DNA from: CBINFS01 sp966250015 | Lineage (GTDB): Bacteria; Bacteroidota; Rhodothermia; Rhodothermales; DASSAV01 | Assembly (NCBI GenBank): GCA_966250015.1 | Contig: CBINFS010000022.1 | Coordinates: 1-57,977, forward strand | Direction of reading: 5' to 3' | DNA: 57,977 nt | Shown: piece after piece, positions 44,763 through 53,532 of the stretch | Layout of the letters: each line of letters opens with the position of its first letter | How positions within the stretch are numbered: position 1 is the first letter of the stretch | Translations under genes and position numbers: made by a program | The notes under the pieces: generated by a model | The model's database searches: none | What the model was told of the DNA's origin: nothing | Seen by the model: the letters and a program-made list of their open reading frames with translations, nothing else

Positions 44763-46457
44763 TCACTTCCCTCCCCTGCGCCTGAACCTACCCGTCCAGG
44801 CCTCCAGCTCTGGGGTCCGGGTAAGCAGGGAGAGGCCGAGGTAAGCCAAGCCGAATACGACAAGAACCACCAGGGCGGTCAGCGTGACGTTTAGGCCTCT
44901 CAACTGCCACCAGATGCCGTACGCAGGCAGAAGCGACGCGACTGACAATCCCACGATCCGCCCGGTTGCATGCCACGGAAAACGGAAGGTGTCGACACGC
45001 CGGACGAGCGCGTGACGGAGCATCAGAATCTCCACCCACGCCCCGATCGTCGATCCCAGCGCCAGCCCGACGGCGCCGAAATAGAGCAGCTTCTCGCCCC
45101 CGGACCTTAGCCCGAGCGTTTCGGCCACCGCATATCGATCGAAGAAAAACATCAGCGGCAACGCCACGACGGCCGACACCACGACGCGCACGATCGCCGT
45201 CCGGGCGGGCGTGCGGGTGTCGGTCAACGCGTAAAACGCATTCTGCATCAGCCGCGTCGCCGTTGCCGGCAAGAGTCCGATCGAATAACCGGCCAGCACG
45301 AAGTAAACGAGCCAGTTCTCACTCACCCCAAAGTTTCCCCGGCGGTACAGGATCGCAGCGATCAGGTACCCGAGCCCAACGTACGCCACCACTGTCGGAA
45401 CGGTTACGAACAGGATCTGGCGGAGCGAACGGTCGAGCCGCAACATGAACGTATCGAACCGTGCCTCGGAAATCCTCGAAAGCTCCGGCAGCTCCGAAGC
45501 CGCGATTGACATCCCGAAGAGGCTGATCGGCAAAAGGTAGAGCGTCTGCGCGTACCCGACGGCGCTGATGGCCCCCGCCATCAAAAGCGACGCGAAGACC
45601 ATGTCGATGTAACCCGAGAACTGCACCACGCCGCGCCCGGCGATCACCGGTCCGACTGCTTTCACGGCCTGCTTCACCCCGGGCGCCTGAAGCGAAACCG
45701 AAAACTTGAAGTGGCGCAACAGCCGGAAAACCAGCGGTAGCTGTACACCGAACTGCAATATGCCTCCGATCAACGCTCCGAAGAAGGCCGCAAACAGGAT
45801 ACGGGTCAACTGGTCAGGCGCAACCGTACCCGAAAGCTGCGCAGAAAACGGCCCGCCGACCACCGCGTCCGCGATGAACATCGCGGCGATGATGGCGACG
45901 TTCCAGAAAACCGGCGCGAAATACGGCAGAAAGAACCGCCGGTGGCTGTTCAGCACGCCGAGCGCCCACGCCGAGAGCACCAGGATCCCCGTCATCGGGA
46001 AGACGATCCGTACAGCCCGCACCGTAAGGTCGAAGCGGTTGACCTCGATCTCGCCGAAGCTTACCCGTGCGGCGTCGTCGATCCATCCCGGCACAAAAAA
46101 GCCGGTGATGACCGGCGCAAAAGCGATTCCCAGCAGGACGAGCGTCGACGCCACCGAAAGCACGAGCCCGAAGATAGCCCCCGCAAACCGCCCGGCATCC
46201 TGCTCTCGACCCTCTTCCAGCATCCGGCTGTAGATCGGAATGAACGCCGCCGAGATCGTCCCCTCACCCAGAAGGTTTTGCAGCAGGTTCGGGGCGCGGA
46301 GGGCGATACGGAAAACGTCAGCGTACGCGCTGACGCCGAAGAAGAACGCCGTCGCCATCTCACGGACGAACCCAAGCACCTTGCTGCTGAAGATGCCGAC
46401 TGCTACCGTTCCGGCTGAACTTGCCGCAGGGACTTCCGTGACTTCTTTATCTGCCAT
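44763..46457 (-). CDS. murJ: Lipid II flippase MurJ
   Basis: A 564-residue polytopic protein with about 14 membrane helices. Family motifs: GIFSSKVLGFVREMATAFFF, FRIALRAPNLLQNLLGEGTI, SAAFIPIYS near the N-terminus and the Arg-rich cavity residues expected of MOP flippases. It exports lipid II across the inner membrane for peptidoglycan synthesis. The gene follows mazG on the same strand after 46 bp, so a mazG-murJ operon is likely. Essential in most bacteria. Confidence 0.96.
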   Translation of the reverse strand: MADKEVTEVPAASSAGTVAVGIFSSKVLGFVREMATAFFFGVSAYADVFRIALRAPNLLQNLLGEGTISAAFIPIYSRMLEEGREQDAGRFAGAIFGLVLSVASTLVLLGIAFAPVITGFFVPGWIDDAARVSFGEIEVNRFDLTVRAVRIVFPMTGILVLSAWALGVLNSHRRFFLPYFAPVFWNVAIIAAMFIADAVVGGPFSAQLSGTVAPDQLTRILFAAFFGALIGGILQFGVQLPLVFRLLRHFKFSVSLQAPGVKQAVKAVGPVIAGRGVVQFSGYIDMVFASLLMAGAISAVGYAQTLYLLPISLFGMSIAASELPELSRISEARFDTFMLRLDRSLRQILFVTVPTVVAYVGLGYLIAAILYRRGNFGVSENWLVYFVLAGYSIGLLPATATRLMQNAFYALTDTRTPARTAIVRVVVSAVVALPLMFFFDRYAVAETLGLRSGGEKLLYFGAVGLALGSTIGAWVEILMLRHALVRRVDTFRFPWHATGRIVGLSVASLLPAYGIWWQLRGLNVTLTALVVLVVFGLAYLGLSLLTRTPELEAWTGRFRRRGGK

Positions 46458-46503
46458 GCTCGAGGGATAAGTCGGTACAGGGCTTAAGCGGTGCCGGTTG
46501 CCT

Positions 46504-47313
46504 TCACTCCAGTTCCTTCGCCTCGTTCCAATACTGGTCCATCTCTTCGAGGTCGACGTCCTTCATCGTCAACCCCCTCTCCGACAGGCGCTGTTCGATG
46601 TGGCGGAAACGCCGTGTGAACTTGTCGTTGGTCCGGCGCAGAGCGTTCTCCGGGTTCACGTCGATGAACCGCGCGTAATTGACGAGTGCAAAGAGCACGT
46701 CGCCAAACTCCTCCTCTTTTTCGTCGGCTCCGGCGCCACTTTCGACGAGGTTTTTGAACTCGCGGATTTCCTCCTCCACCTTTTCCCACGCTCCGTCACG
46801 CTCGGGGAAGTCGAACCCGACGCTTGCCGCTTTCTCCTGGACTCGGTGCGCCCGGAGCAGCGCCGGGAGTGTGGCGGGCACGCCTTGCAAAGCCGACCGG
46901 CGGTTGCCCTCTTTCATCTTGATCTGCTCCCAGTTCGTGAGCACGTCGGACACACCCTCCACCTGCACGTCGCCGAAGACGTGCGGGTGCCGCCGCACCA
47001 GCTTCTCCGTCTCGAGCTCGATCACGTCCTTCAGGGTGAACCGCCCCTCCTGCTCGGCCATCACACTGTGAAAAATGACGTGCAGGAAAAGGTCGCCGAG
47101 CTCCTTCTTCAGCTCGTCCCAGTTCTGCTCGTCGATGGCCTCCACCGTCTCGTACGCCTCCTCGATGAGCAGGTGCTTCACCGATTCGTGCGTCTGCTCG
47201 CGGTCCCAGGGACAGTCCCGCCGCAACTGCTTCACGATCGCGACGAAATCCGCATAAGCCTCCAGCCGATCCACCGGCTCCTCAAAAACCGGATCGTATA
47301 CCTTCTTTTTCAT
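46504..47313 (-). CDS. mazG: Nucleoside triphosphate pyrophosphohydrolase MazG
   Basis: A 269-residue protein, full family length. Two MazG domains are visible: LRRDCPWDREQTHESVKHLL, EEAYETVEAIDEQNWDELKK, ELGDLFLHVIFHS in the first; EVEEEIREFKNLV-like and EEFGDVLFALVNYARFIDV in the second. The EExxE and ExxD Mg-binding motifs are intact. It hydrolyses non-canonical or excess NTPs, cleansing the pool and lowering ppGpp-linked stress in E. coli. It is upstream of murJ. Confidence 0.96.
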   Translation of the reverse strand: MKKKVYDPVFEEPVDRLEAYADFVAIVKQLRRDCPWDREQTHESVKHLLIEEAYETVEAIDEQNWDELKKELGDLFLHVIFHSVMAEQEGRFTLKDVIELETEKLVRRHPHVFGDVQVEGVSDVLTNWEQIKMKEGNRRSALQGVPATLPALLRAHRVQEKAASVGFDFPERDGAWEKVEEEIREFKNLVESGAGADEKEEEFGDVLFALVNYARFIDVNPENALRRTNDKFTRRFRHIEQRLSERGLTMKDVDLEEMDQYWNEAKELE

Positions 47314-47445
47314 GAACCTCCGATCTAATCGATGCCCGTCTTGGACGCCCGAATGGCTCCAACGGACTTTCGGGCTAATCTAATGCTCGTGCGTCTACCC
47401 GTCTGGAGAACATTTGTTTTTTTGTTCTGGAAGAATGACACAGGG

Positions 47446-47473
47446 TTGACACCGCCACGCTATATTATACTTG
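47446..47473 (+). promoter_or_regulatory. Predicted ssb promoter
   Basis: TTG (47446-47448) and TATACTTG (47466-47473), spaced 17 bases, match the Bacteroidota -33/-7 pattern with one mismatch (TAnnTTTG). The same bases also read TTGACA for a sigma-70-like -35. The predicted start near 47480 gives a ~113-base leader before ssb. Confidence 0.45.
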
Positions 47474-47593
47474 CGTCATACCTACATCTTCTGGTGGATT
47501 CATGGATACGAGTAGGAGAAGGCCGGTCGGCACCGGTGGACTCATGTAGAATCCCCAGGGGCTCATGTAATTAACTTTTCAGGAGGTGTAACC

Positions 47594-48088
47594 ATGGCAC
47601 GAGGAATCAACAAGGTCATCCTGGTCGGGAATCTGGGCCAGGATCCGGAGCTGCGCTATACCGGCACCGGGACGGCGGTATGCAACATGCGGGTCGCGAC
47701 GAACGAAGCGTACAAGGACGCTGACGGCAACATGGTCGAAAAGACCGAATGGCACAGCGTCGTCGCGTGGGGCCGACTCGGCGAGATCTGCGCCGAATAC
47801 CTGAAAAAAGGCTCACAGGTCTACTTCGAAGGGTCGCTCCAGACCCGCTCGTGGGACGACAAGGATGGCAACACCCGCTACACGACCGAGATCAAGGTCC
47901 GCGAGATGATGATGCTCGGCGGGCGAGGTGGCGCCGCAGTGGACGACGTGGGCATGGACCAGCGCGTGGAGTACCGTTCCGAACCGCGCCGCTCCTCCAC
48001 TCCTGCCCCGTCACGCGGCCAGCAAAAACGCCAGCAGGAACCCGACGACTTCGGCAGCTTCAGCCCCGAAGACGACCTGCCGTTCTAA
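47594..48088 (+). CDS. ssb: Single-stranded DNA-binding protein
   Basis: A 164-residue SSB. The OB fold covers 1-108 (INKVILVGNLGQDPELRYTG; EKTEWHSVVAWGRLGEICAE; SQVYFEGSLQTRSWDDKDG). A flexible Arg/Ser/Gln linker follows, and the acidic tip ends EDDLPF, the conserved protein-binding tail. A strong Shine-Dalgarno aggaggt sits seven bases before the ATG. It protects single-stranded DNA in replication, repair and recombination. The gene is monocistronic, with its own hairpin terminator. Confidence 0.97.
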   Translation: MARGINKVILVGNLGQDPELRYTGTGTAVCNMRVATNEAYKDADGNMVEKTEWHSVVAWGRLGEICAEYLKKGSQVYFEGSLQTRSWDDKDGNTRYTTEIKVREMMMLGGRGGAAVDDVGMDQRVEYRSEPRRSSTPAPSRGQQKRQQEPDDFGSFSPEDDLPF

Positions 48089-48112
48089 CATACAATAACC
48101 CTTGAACACACC

Positions 48113-48164
48113 CCGGGCCGGCGGAATTTGGGTCATACCCAAAACCCCGCCGGCCCGGATTTTT
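48113..48164 (+). terminator. Intrinsic terminator after ssb
   Basis: A 12-bp GC stem ccgggccggcgg (48113-48124)/ccgccggcccgg (48147-48158) is topped by an inner stem tttgggt (48127-48133)/acccaaa (48137-48143) and followed by five T. Very stable and well placed. Confidence 0.93.
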
Positions 48165-48224
48165 GTGCCGTGGCGAATACTCATTCACGCGAAGTCGCAG
48201 TATCACTTGAAAGACCTTTTTGAT

Positions 48225-48248
48225 GCACGCGAAGGCGCGAAGACGCGA
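48225..48248. repeat. Inverted repeat arm, GxxExxY gene end
   Basis: It contains cgcgaagacgcgaag, whose exact reverse complement cttcgcgtcttcgcg lies at about 48630-48644 at the other end of the pseudogene. A related ttcgcgccttcgcgtgag is found in composite repeat copy 2 (3282-3299). Confidence 0.65.
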
Positions 48249-48627
48249 AGTTAGTGTGCCTGTTGACCACACGTTGGAGACCGTCCTTTAGCAAAGGTGC
48301 ATCAAAGTTGATAAGAAGTCCAAGGGGCAGGTCCATCAGACGCAGGTACGTCAAAAGCTGCTTCAGGTGAATTGGATGGATGTTCTCGACAGATTTCAAC
48401 TCAATGATCAGCTCATCCTCTACTAAAAGATCAATTCGAAATCCTTCGTTGAGCTCGATCCCTTTATAGCGGATAGGGACAGGTTTTTGACGCTCGACGA
48501 ATAAACCTCTCTGTTCAAGGACTCTGGCCAAAATGGCTTCGTATACATTTTCGAGAAGCCCTGGGCCAATATCTTTGTGTATTTGGAGTGCAGCATCGAT
48601 AACGCTGGCTGCAACCTCTTAAATGTC

Positions 48628-48648
48628 CCTTCGCGTCTTCGCGTGAGA
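48628..48648. repeat. Inverted repeat arm, GxxExxY gene start
   Basis: Contains cttcgcgtcttcgcgtgag, matching in inverse the arm at 48225-48248. The repeat is read in-frame as the N-terminal SREDAK codons of the pseudogene, so it is both coding and repeat. Confidence 0.65.
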
Positions 48649-48728
48649 TATCTTCGTCCATTCGAGTCACCACCGGGAATTCGTTCGAAGGAGAAGATAT
48701 TGAACGTCGAATCAATATCCCTCTTCTG

Positions 48729-49619
48729 CTACCCCACAGCCTTCTCCGTCGTCGTCAGGAACGCGGCGGTGAGGATTAGCAGGCCGCCGAGGAGGAGGCC
48801 GCTGGTAAGCGACTCGTGGAGCACGATGATCCCGAGCGTCGCTCCGACGAGGGGCTCCAGGTTAACGAATACCCCTGCTTGCGAGGCCGAGATCACCTTG
48901 AGGCCCCAATTCCACAGGCTATAGGTGATGGCCGTACAGCCTATCCCGAGCACCGCCATCGCCAACCACGTAGAGGCGCTGTAATCGAACGTGGGCAGCC
49001 CGTCCATTGCGAAAGAGATCGGCATCAGCGTGAGCGTGCCAAGCTGGATCATCAGCGCCGTTGAAGCCAGCGAGTCGTGGCGTGCGACGATCCGACGCGC
49101 CGTCAGCACCCACACCACCGACGCCACCGCCGAGGCAAATACCAGCAGGTCGCCGATCATCGTCCGCCCCGGCGTCGGTGACCCCACCAGGAAAACCGCG
49201 CCGAGTGTCGAAAGGATCACCGCCAGCCATCCCCGCCACATCGGCCGCTCGCCGTCGAACAGTACGGCTGCCAGCGCCATCAGGACCGGGATCATGCCGA
49301 TGATCAGCGCCGCACTCGTCATGCTCGTCAGCGCCAGACCGGCGAACTGGAGCAGCATCATCGTCGGCACCATCAGCACGCCCGACAGCGTGAAAAGCGG
49401 CAGATCCTTCAACCGAAATGTGGAGCGCATGCGCTTGAGCGACGGCGCCAGCAGGATCGACGCCATTAAAAACCGCCCCAACACGACGTGCGAGGCCGGC
49501 ATCTCCCTCAGCGCAACCTTACCGAACAAAAAGGATCCACCCCAGATCACACACGCCAGCGCAACCGCCAGAATGGCGAGCCGCTCCTTACTGTTTACCG
49601 TAATCACCCTTTGGGCCAT
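48729..49619 (-). CDS. EamA/DMT-family transporter
   Basis: A 296-residue protein with ten membrane helices in two EamA repeats: ACVIWGGSFLFGKVAL and GRFLMASILLAPSLKR in the first; WLAMAVLGIGCTAITYSLWN and FVNLEPLVGATLGIIVLHES in the second. Typical drug/metabolite exporters of this family move amino acids, nucleosides or toxic metabolites out of the cell. The substrate cannot be inferred. It is divergent from the NSS-type gene, with 319 bp between starts. Confidence 0.93.
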   Translation of the reverse strand: MAQRVITVNSKERLAILAVALACVIWGGSFLFGKVALREMPASHVVLGRFLMASILLAPSLKRMRSTFRLKDLPLFTLSGVLMVPTMMLLQFAGLALTSMTSAALIIGMIPVLMALAAVLFDGERPMWRGWLAVILSTLGAVFLVGSPTPGRTMIGDLLVFASAVASVVWVLTARRIVARHDSLASTALMIQLGTLTLMPISFAMDGLPTFDYSASTWLAMAVLGIGCTAITYSLWNWGLKVISASQAGVFVNLEPLVGATLGIIVLHESLTSGLLLGGLLILTAAFLTTTEKAVG

Positions 49620-49938
49620 GTGTCGTTACGAACCGGTCGACCTCCTCGTTGAAATGTTCGCCCGTACAACCTGAATCTTCAAAGCCGGATCCGCCCATTT
49701 CCGCCATTTTCAGGCTCAAACGGGGCTCCAGATGAAAATTCGTATTCCTACCTGATAAACGACGCCTGAAGGGAAGTAAGCTCGGGAGCGTACGTGAAGC
49801 GCCTAAGTAATCGGCATCACAACGTCTGTTTATCCTTGATTTTTACACCCCTTTTGAAGTAATTACCGGCGCTTTTTCCGGCCAGACCCCTTTACGGCTT
49901 ATATTCACGAATTCTTACTCACTTTCACCGAACACTTT
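49620..49938. other. Divergent intergenic spacer
   Basis: A 319-bp spacer between the DMT and sodium symporter starts, so it should hold promoters for both. A TATATT-type element lies near 49898 close to the symporter start, but I cannot place a confident -33/-7 pair. No gene or repeat module is visible. Confidence 0.4.
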
Positions 49939-51300
49939 ATGGCTACGAAAAGCCCGGACAGGGGTCAATGGACCTCGAGGTTGGGGTTCATCCTCGCAGC
50001 AGCCGGTTCGGCAGTTGGCCTGGGCAACATCTGGCGATTCCCATACATGACCGGCCAGGGGGGCGGCGCCGCATTCGTCGTCATTTACCTCGGCTGCGTC
50101 ATTTTTATCTGCCTCCCCTTCCTGTATGCAGAGCTCGTACTCGGGCGGCACAGCGAACGGAACCCCGTCGGCGCCATCCACGCCATCCGCCCCCGCACGC
50201 CCTGGATTCTCGTCGGCCTGCTCTGCGTGCTATCCGGTTTCTTCATCCTGAGCTACTACAGCGTCATCGCCGGGTGGGCCTTCGGGTACATTTTTAAGAC
50301 TGTAGTCGCCCCCAGCGCACCGTTCGGGACCTTTATTGCCAACCCCTGGCTGGTCGTCCCCCTCTTTGCCCTTTTTCTTCTGCTTACGATCTCCGTCGTT
50401 TACGGCGGGGTCGAGCACGGCATCGAGCGGTGGTCGAAGGTTCTGATGCCGATGCTCGTCATCTTGATGTTGCTCGTCATCGTGCGCTCGGTGACGCTGC
50501 CCGGCGCGTCGGAGGGACTCACGTTCTACCTGAAACCGGACTTTAGCAAAATCACCGGTCGTGTTGTGCTGTCCGCCATGGGACAGGCGTTTTTCTCGCT
50601 CAGCCTGGGCATGGGCGCGATGATCACCTACGGGTCGTACCTCTCAAAAAAGGAAAACCTGGTGACCTCCGGCGGCTACGTGGCCCTTTTTGATACGTTC
50701 ATCGCCTTACTCGCCGGCTTCATGATCTTCCCCGCCCTGTTCGCAGCCGGCGCCGCACCCGACACCGGCCCTACGCTCGTCTTCGTCGTCCTACCGAAGA
50801 TCTTCCAGACACTCCCGCTCGGTTCGATCGTCGGCGTGCTCTTCTTCATCCTGCTCACCATAGCCGCTCTCACATCCACCGTCTCGCTCCTCGAAGTGGT
50901 CGTCGCGTACTTCATGGACGAGAAGCACTGGTCGCGTAAAAAGGCCGTCTGGACCATCGGCCTCATAACTTTCGTCCTTGGCCTGCCGTCCGCCCTCTCT
51001 CAGGGCGCCGTTCCCGGGTTGAGCGACATGACCGCGATCTTCGGCCCGAATGGCTTCTTCGGACAGCGCGATTTCCTCAGCATGATGGACTTCATCTGGG
51101 GCAACGTCGCCCTCACCGTCGGCGCCCTGCTGCTGAGCATTTTTGTCGGGTGGGTCTGGGGCATCGATGCAGCCGAAAAAGAGATCGTTCAGGGCAGCAA
51201 CGTAAGCCGCAATGTCATCCAGCTCTGGGCCGTGTTCATTCGGTACATCTGTCCTGTCGTAATCTTCATCGTCCTGCTCAACCTGTTCGGTTTGTTCTGA
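49939..51300 (+). CDS. Sodium-dependent transporter (NSS/SNF family)
   Basis: A 453-residue protein with about eleven to twelve membrane helices. Helix 1 carries the NSS signature (WTSRLGFILAAAGSAVGLGN, IWRFPYMTGQGGGAAF), including the unwound GLGN sodium-site region. Helix 6 contains GQAFFSLSLGMGAMITYGSY, the substrate/sodium pocket. The LeuT-type fold cotransports amino acids or related molecules with Na+. The substrate is not predictable. It begins 49 bp from the ORF-free border of the DMT/NSS divergent region. Confidence 0.93.
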   Translation: MATKSPDRGQWTSRLGFILAAAGSAVGLGNIWRFPYMTGQGGGAAFVVIYLGCVIFICLPFLYAELVLGRHSERNPVGAIHAIRPRTPWILVGLLCVLSGFFILSYYSVIAGWAFGYIFKTVVAPSAPFGTFIANPWLVVPLFALFLLLTISVVYGGVEHGIERWSKVLMPMLVILMLLVIVRSVTLPGASEGLTFYLKPDFSKITGRVVLSAMGQAFFSLSLGMGAMITYGSYLSKKENLVTSGGYVALFDTFIALLAGFMIFPALFAAGAAPDTGPTLVFVVLPKIFQTLPLGSIVGVLFFILLTIAALTSTVSLLEVVVAYFMDEKHWSRKKAVWTIGLITFVLGLPSALSQGAVPGLSDMTAIFGPNGFFGQRDFLSMMDFIWGNVALTVGALLLSIFVGWVWGIDAAEKEIVQGSNVSRNVIQLWAVFIRYICPVVIFIVLLNLFGLF

Positions 51301-51522
51301 GAAACCTTTGGTTTTTGCCGTCGTTTTGGGGCACTTCGAGCGATGGGACCGAGGCGTTTTTACGAACTTTTTATTTTTATTCCGGTTATTTTACAGCCAC
51401 ACTTTGAAGACGATCTTTACGTCGAGAAGGTATACGGAACCGTCAACGACGAATTGACGTAGCGAATCCATATGGGTATAACCGGATCCAACTGAGAAGC
51501 CGAATCGTGCCGATACACCTGT

Positions 51523-52953
51523 TTGTTGAACCAATCGAGGGTAGCACCCTCCCCTGCTTTGGACCCTGACCCTAGTAGTTTATCCCGCATTGATCTCGCA
51601 CTTCAGCAATTTTCTGGGATAACGCTCGATCCGTTCGTGTTGGTGTTGCAGGCACTTGTCCTGCTATTGCTCCTTCTGGCGTCGGCGCTATTTTCCGGTT
51701 CGCGGGTTGCGCTCTTTTCGCTCGACGGCCCCACGAGAGAGGCCCTTGCCCGGTCGCGTGACCGTGCCAGCTCGCGCGTGCTGGCCCTGGTCAGCCGACC
51801 CCAACAGGTCCGGATCACCCTGCTCATCCTCAACACGTTCACGCGGGTCGGCGCGGTCGTCGTCGCGGCCGCCCTGGCGCTGGACCTCGCCCGCTCGTTC
51901 GACTGGAACACCACCACCGTCCTGATCGTCGAGATCCTTGCCCTCGTATTCATCCTCATTCTGATCGCGGAGATCACCCCCCGTCAGATTGCCACCCGAA
52001 ACCCTAAAACGTTCAGCCTCAGCGTAAGCGGGCTGCTCACGACAGTGCATACGGTCCTCGGCCCGTTGTCCAGCCGAATCGTCAACACCATGAGTTTCAT
52101 TCAGCGACGCTTTAAACACAAAAACTCGAACCGCCTGACCGCCGACGACCTCAAGGCCATGGCCGGCGACGATCAACACCCCATCCTCGACGAAGAGGAA
52201 CGCGACTTGATCCAGTCGATCGTCGAGTTCAGCGAAACGACCGTTCGGGAGATCATGGTCAGCCGCCTCGACGTCGTGGCCCTTCCCGTCACGGCCACGC
52301 TTTCCGAAGCGCTCGAGCTCATCCGCACCTCCGGCCACTCACGCGTCCCGCTCTACGTGGAGCACCTCGACAACATCATCGGCATCGTCTACGCCAAGGA
52401 CCTCCTGCCCTTCGTGATCAACATGACGGGCGATACCCGCGTGGACTGGCACCGGATCGCCCGCCCCACGATGTTCGTCCCGATGGGCAAAAAGCTCGAC
52501 GACCTCCTCCGCGACTTCCAGGCCAAAAAGACTCACATGGCCATCGTCGTCGACGAGTACGGCGGCACCGCCGGCCTCGTCACCATGGAAGACGTGCTCG
52601 AAGAGATCGTCGGCGACATCCGCGACGAGCACGACGACGGTGAGCTCGCCCTCTACGAGCAGATCGACGAGAATACCTACCGGGTCGACGCGCGCATCAA
52701 CCTGGACGACATGAGCGAGATCATGGGGATCGAGCTCGACACCGAGGAGTTCGATTTCGAAACGCTCGGCGGCCTGATTTTCCACGTTACCGGCGCGATC
52801 CCCAGGGAAGGCGACGAGGTCGTCTACGAATCGCTGACGATGAAGGTGGAAACCGTCGAAAATCATCGTATAGGATACGTACTCGTCCACGTCAACGGAC
52901 GGCTTGAGGACCAGGAGCTTTACGCAAACCGACGAACCGCACAGGAGGATTGA
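51523..52953 (+). CDS. CNNM/CorC-type divalent cation transporter (HlyC/CorC family)
   Basis: About 476 residues. The start is uncertain: the first in-frame codons are TTG at 51523, and no ATG precedes. Residues ~40-165 are the DUF21/CNNM membrane domain (three to four helices, SALFSGSRVALFSLDGPTRE). Two CBS domains follow (VREIMVSRLDVVALPVTATL; RIARPTMFVPMGKKLDDLLR, IVVDEYGGTAGLVTMEDVLE) and then the CorC_HlyC domain (YRVDARINLDDMSEIMGIEL). The family mediates Mg2+ or Co2+ efflux/resistance. It lies 35 bp upstream of the YfiM-like lipoprotein gene. Confidence 0.9.
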   Translation: MLNQSRVAPSPALDPDPSSLSRIDLALQQFSGITLDPFVLVLQALVLLLLLLASALFSGSRVALFSLDGPTREALARSRDRASSRVLALVSRPQQVRITLLILNTFTRVGAVVVAAALALDLARSFDWNTTTVLIVEILALVFILILIAEITPRQIATRNPKTFSLSVSGLLTTVHTVLGPLSSRIVNTMSFIQRRFKHKNSNRLTADDLKAMAGDDQHPILDEEERDLIQSIVEFSETTVREIMVSRLDVVALPVTATLSEALELIRTSGHSRVPLYVEHLDNIIGIVYAKDLLPFVINMTGDTRVDWHRIARPTMFVPMGKKLDDLLRDFQAKKTHMAIVVDEYGGTAGLVTMEDVLEEIVGDIRDEHDDGELALYEQIDENTYRVDARINLDDMSEIMGIELDTEEFDFETLGGLIFHVTGAIPREGDEVVYESLTMKVETVENHRIGYVLVHVNGRLEDQELYANRRTAQED

Positions 52954-52988
52954 CCACTCGGACGCTTCACCCGAGGCCTGCACCGGCA

Positions 52989-53513
52989 ATGAAAAAGCTG
53001 CTGTTTTTGCCTGCCATTGTGTTGTTCGCAGTCCTGACGGCCTGTGACGTGGCAGCCGCAAACCACACGCCGGGGGCCTGTACGCCGGAAACGTCGCTCG
53101 TCACGCCACCGGGCGCTCTTTCCCGTTCGCCCCATTTGCGTGCGGCTGTGCTTTACGGCAGCTTGATCCAACCGGCGGGTATTTATTCACCCGATCTACC
53201 GTGTGCAACCGAAACCGGGGTCCGACGCAAAAAGTTGAACGAACCTGTGCGCGACCCCTGGCTGGCGTTCGACAAGGCACAGCACCTGACCTTTGGTTTC
53301 CTGCTGACGTTGGGCGGACAGTATACACTCGTAAACAAGCTGTCGATGTCGGAGCGTGGAGCGCTTCCCCTTTCGATAAGCGCGAGTATGGTGGTTGGCG
53401 TCACGAAGGAAGTGTACGATTGGAAGGTAGGTCCTACCCGGTTTTTCAGTCTGCGCGACCTCGCTGCAGACGCCCTCGGCGCTGCCCTGGCAACGGTGTT
53501 AATTCTAATTTGA
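52989..53513 (+). CDS. YfiM/DUF2279-like lipoprotein
   Basis: A 174-residue lipoprotein from ATG 52989 (MKKLLFLPAIVLFAVLTAC, lipobox LTAC). The conserved part FDKAQHLTFGFLLTLGGQYT, MVVGVTKEVYDWKVG and FSLRDLAADALGAAL matches the YfiM/DUF2279 pattern with two hydrophobic segments. The His (DKAQH) and Asp residues are typical. It is probably an outer-membrane or periplasmic lipoprotein of unknown function. It ends 19 bp before purF, on the same strand, and may be co-transcribed. Confidence 0.8.
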   Translation: MKKLLFLPAIVLFAVLTACDVAAANHTPGACTPETSLVTPPGALSRSPHLRAAVLYGSLIQPAGIYSPDLPCATETGVRRKKLNEPVRDPWLAFDKAQHLTFGFLLTLGGQYTLVNKLSMSERGALPLSISASMVVGVTKEVYDWKVGPTRFFSLRDLAADALGAALATVLILI

Positions 53514-53532
53514 TGGTTGTTGCGGACCTGGC

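Larger units (their letters stand above)
48181..48661 (-). pseudogene. GxxExxY protein gene, frameshifted
   Basis: The minus-strand frame ending at 48181 reads RVLEQRGLFVERQKPVPIRY, RIDLLVEDELIIELKSV and LKQLLTYLRLMDLPLGLLIN, a GxxExxY family protein (TIGR04256-like, with PD-(D/E)XK-like ELK core). Upstream in the same frame are VIDAALQIHKDIGPGLLENV and YEA, the family GxxExxY motif. The frame has a TAA just before EVAASVID, while the N-terminus (MDEDISREDAKGHLR) lies in another frame. A 2-base change near 48618-48620 would join them. Bases 48225-48248 and 48628-48648 are inverted copies of cgcgaagacgcgaag, bracketing the ORF. Function of the family is unknown. Confidence 0.75.
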
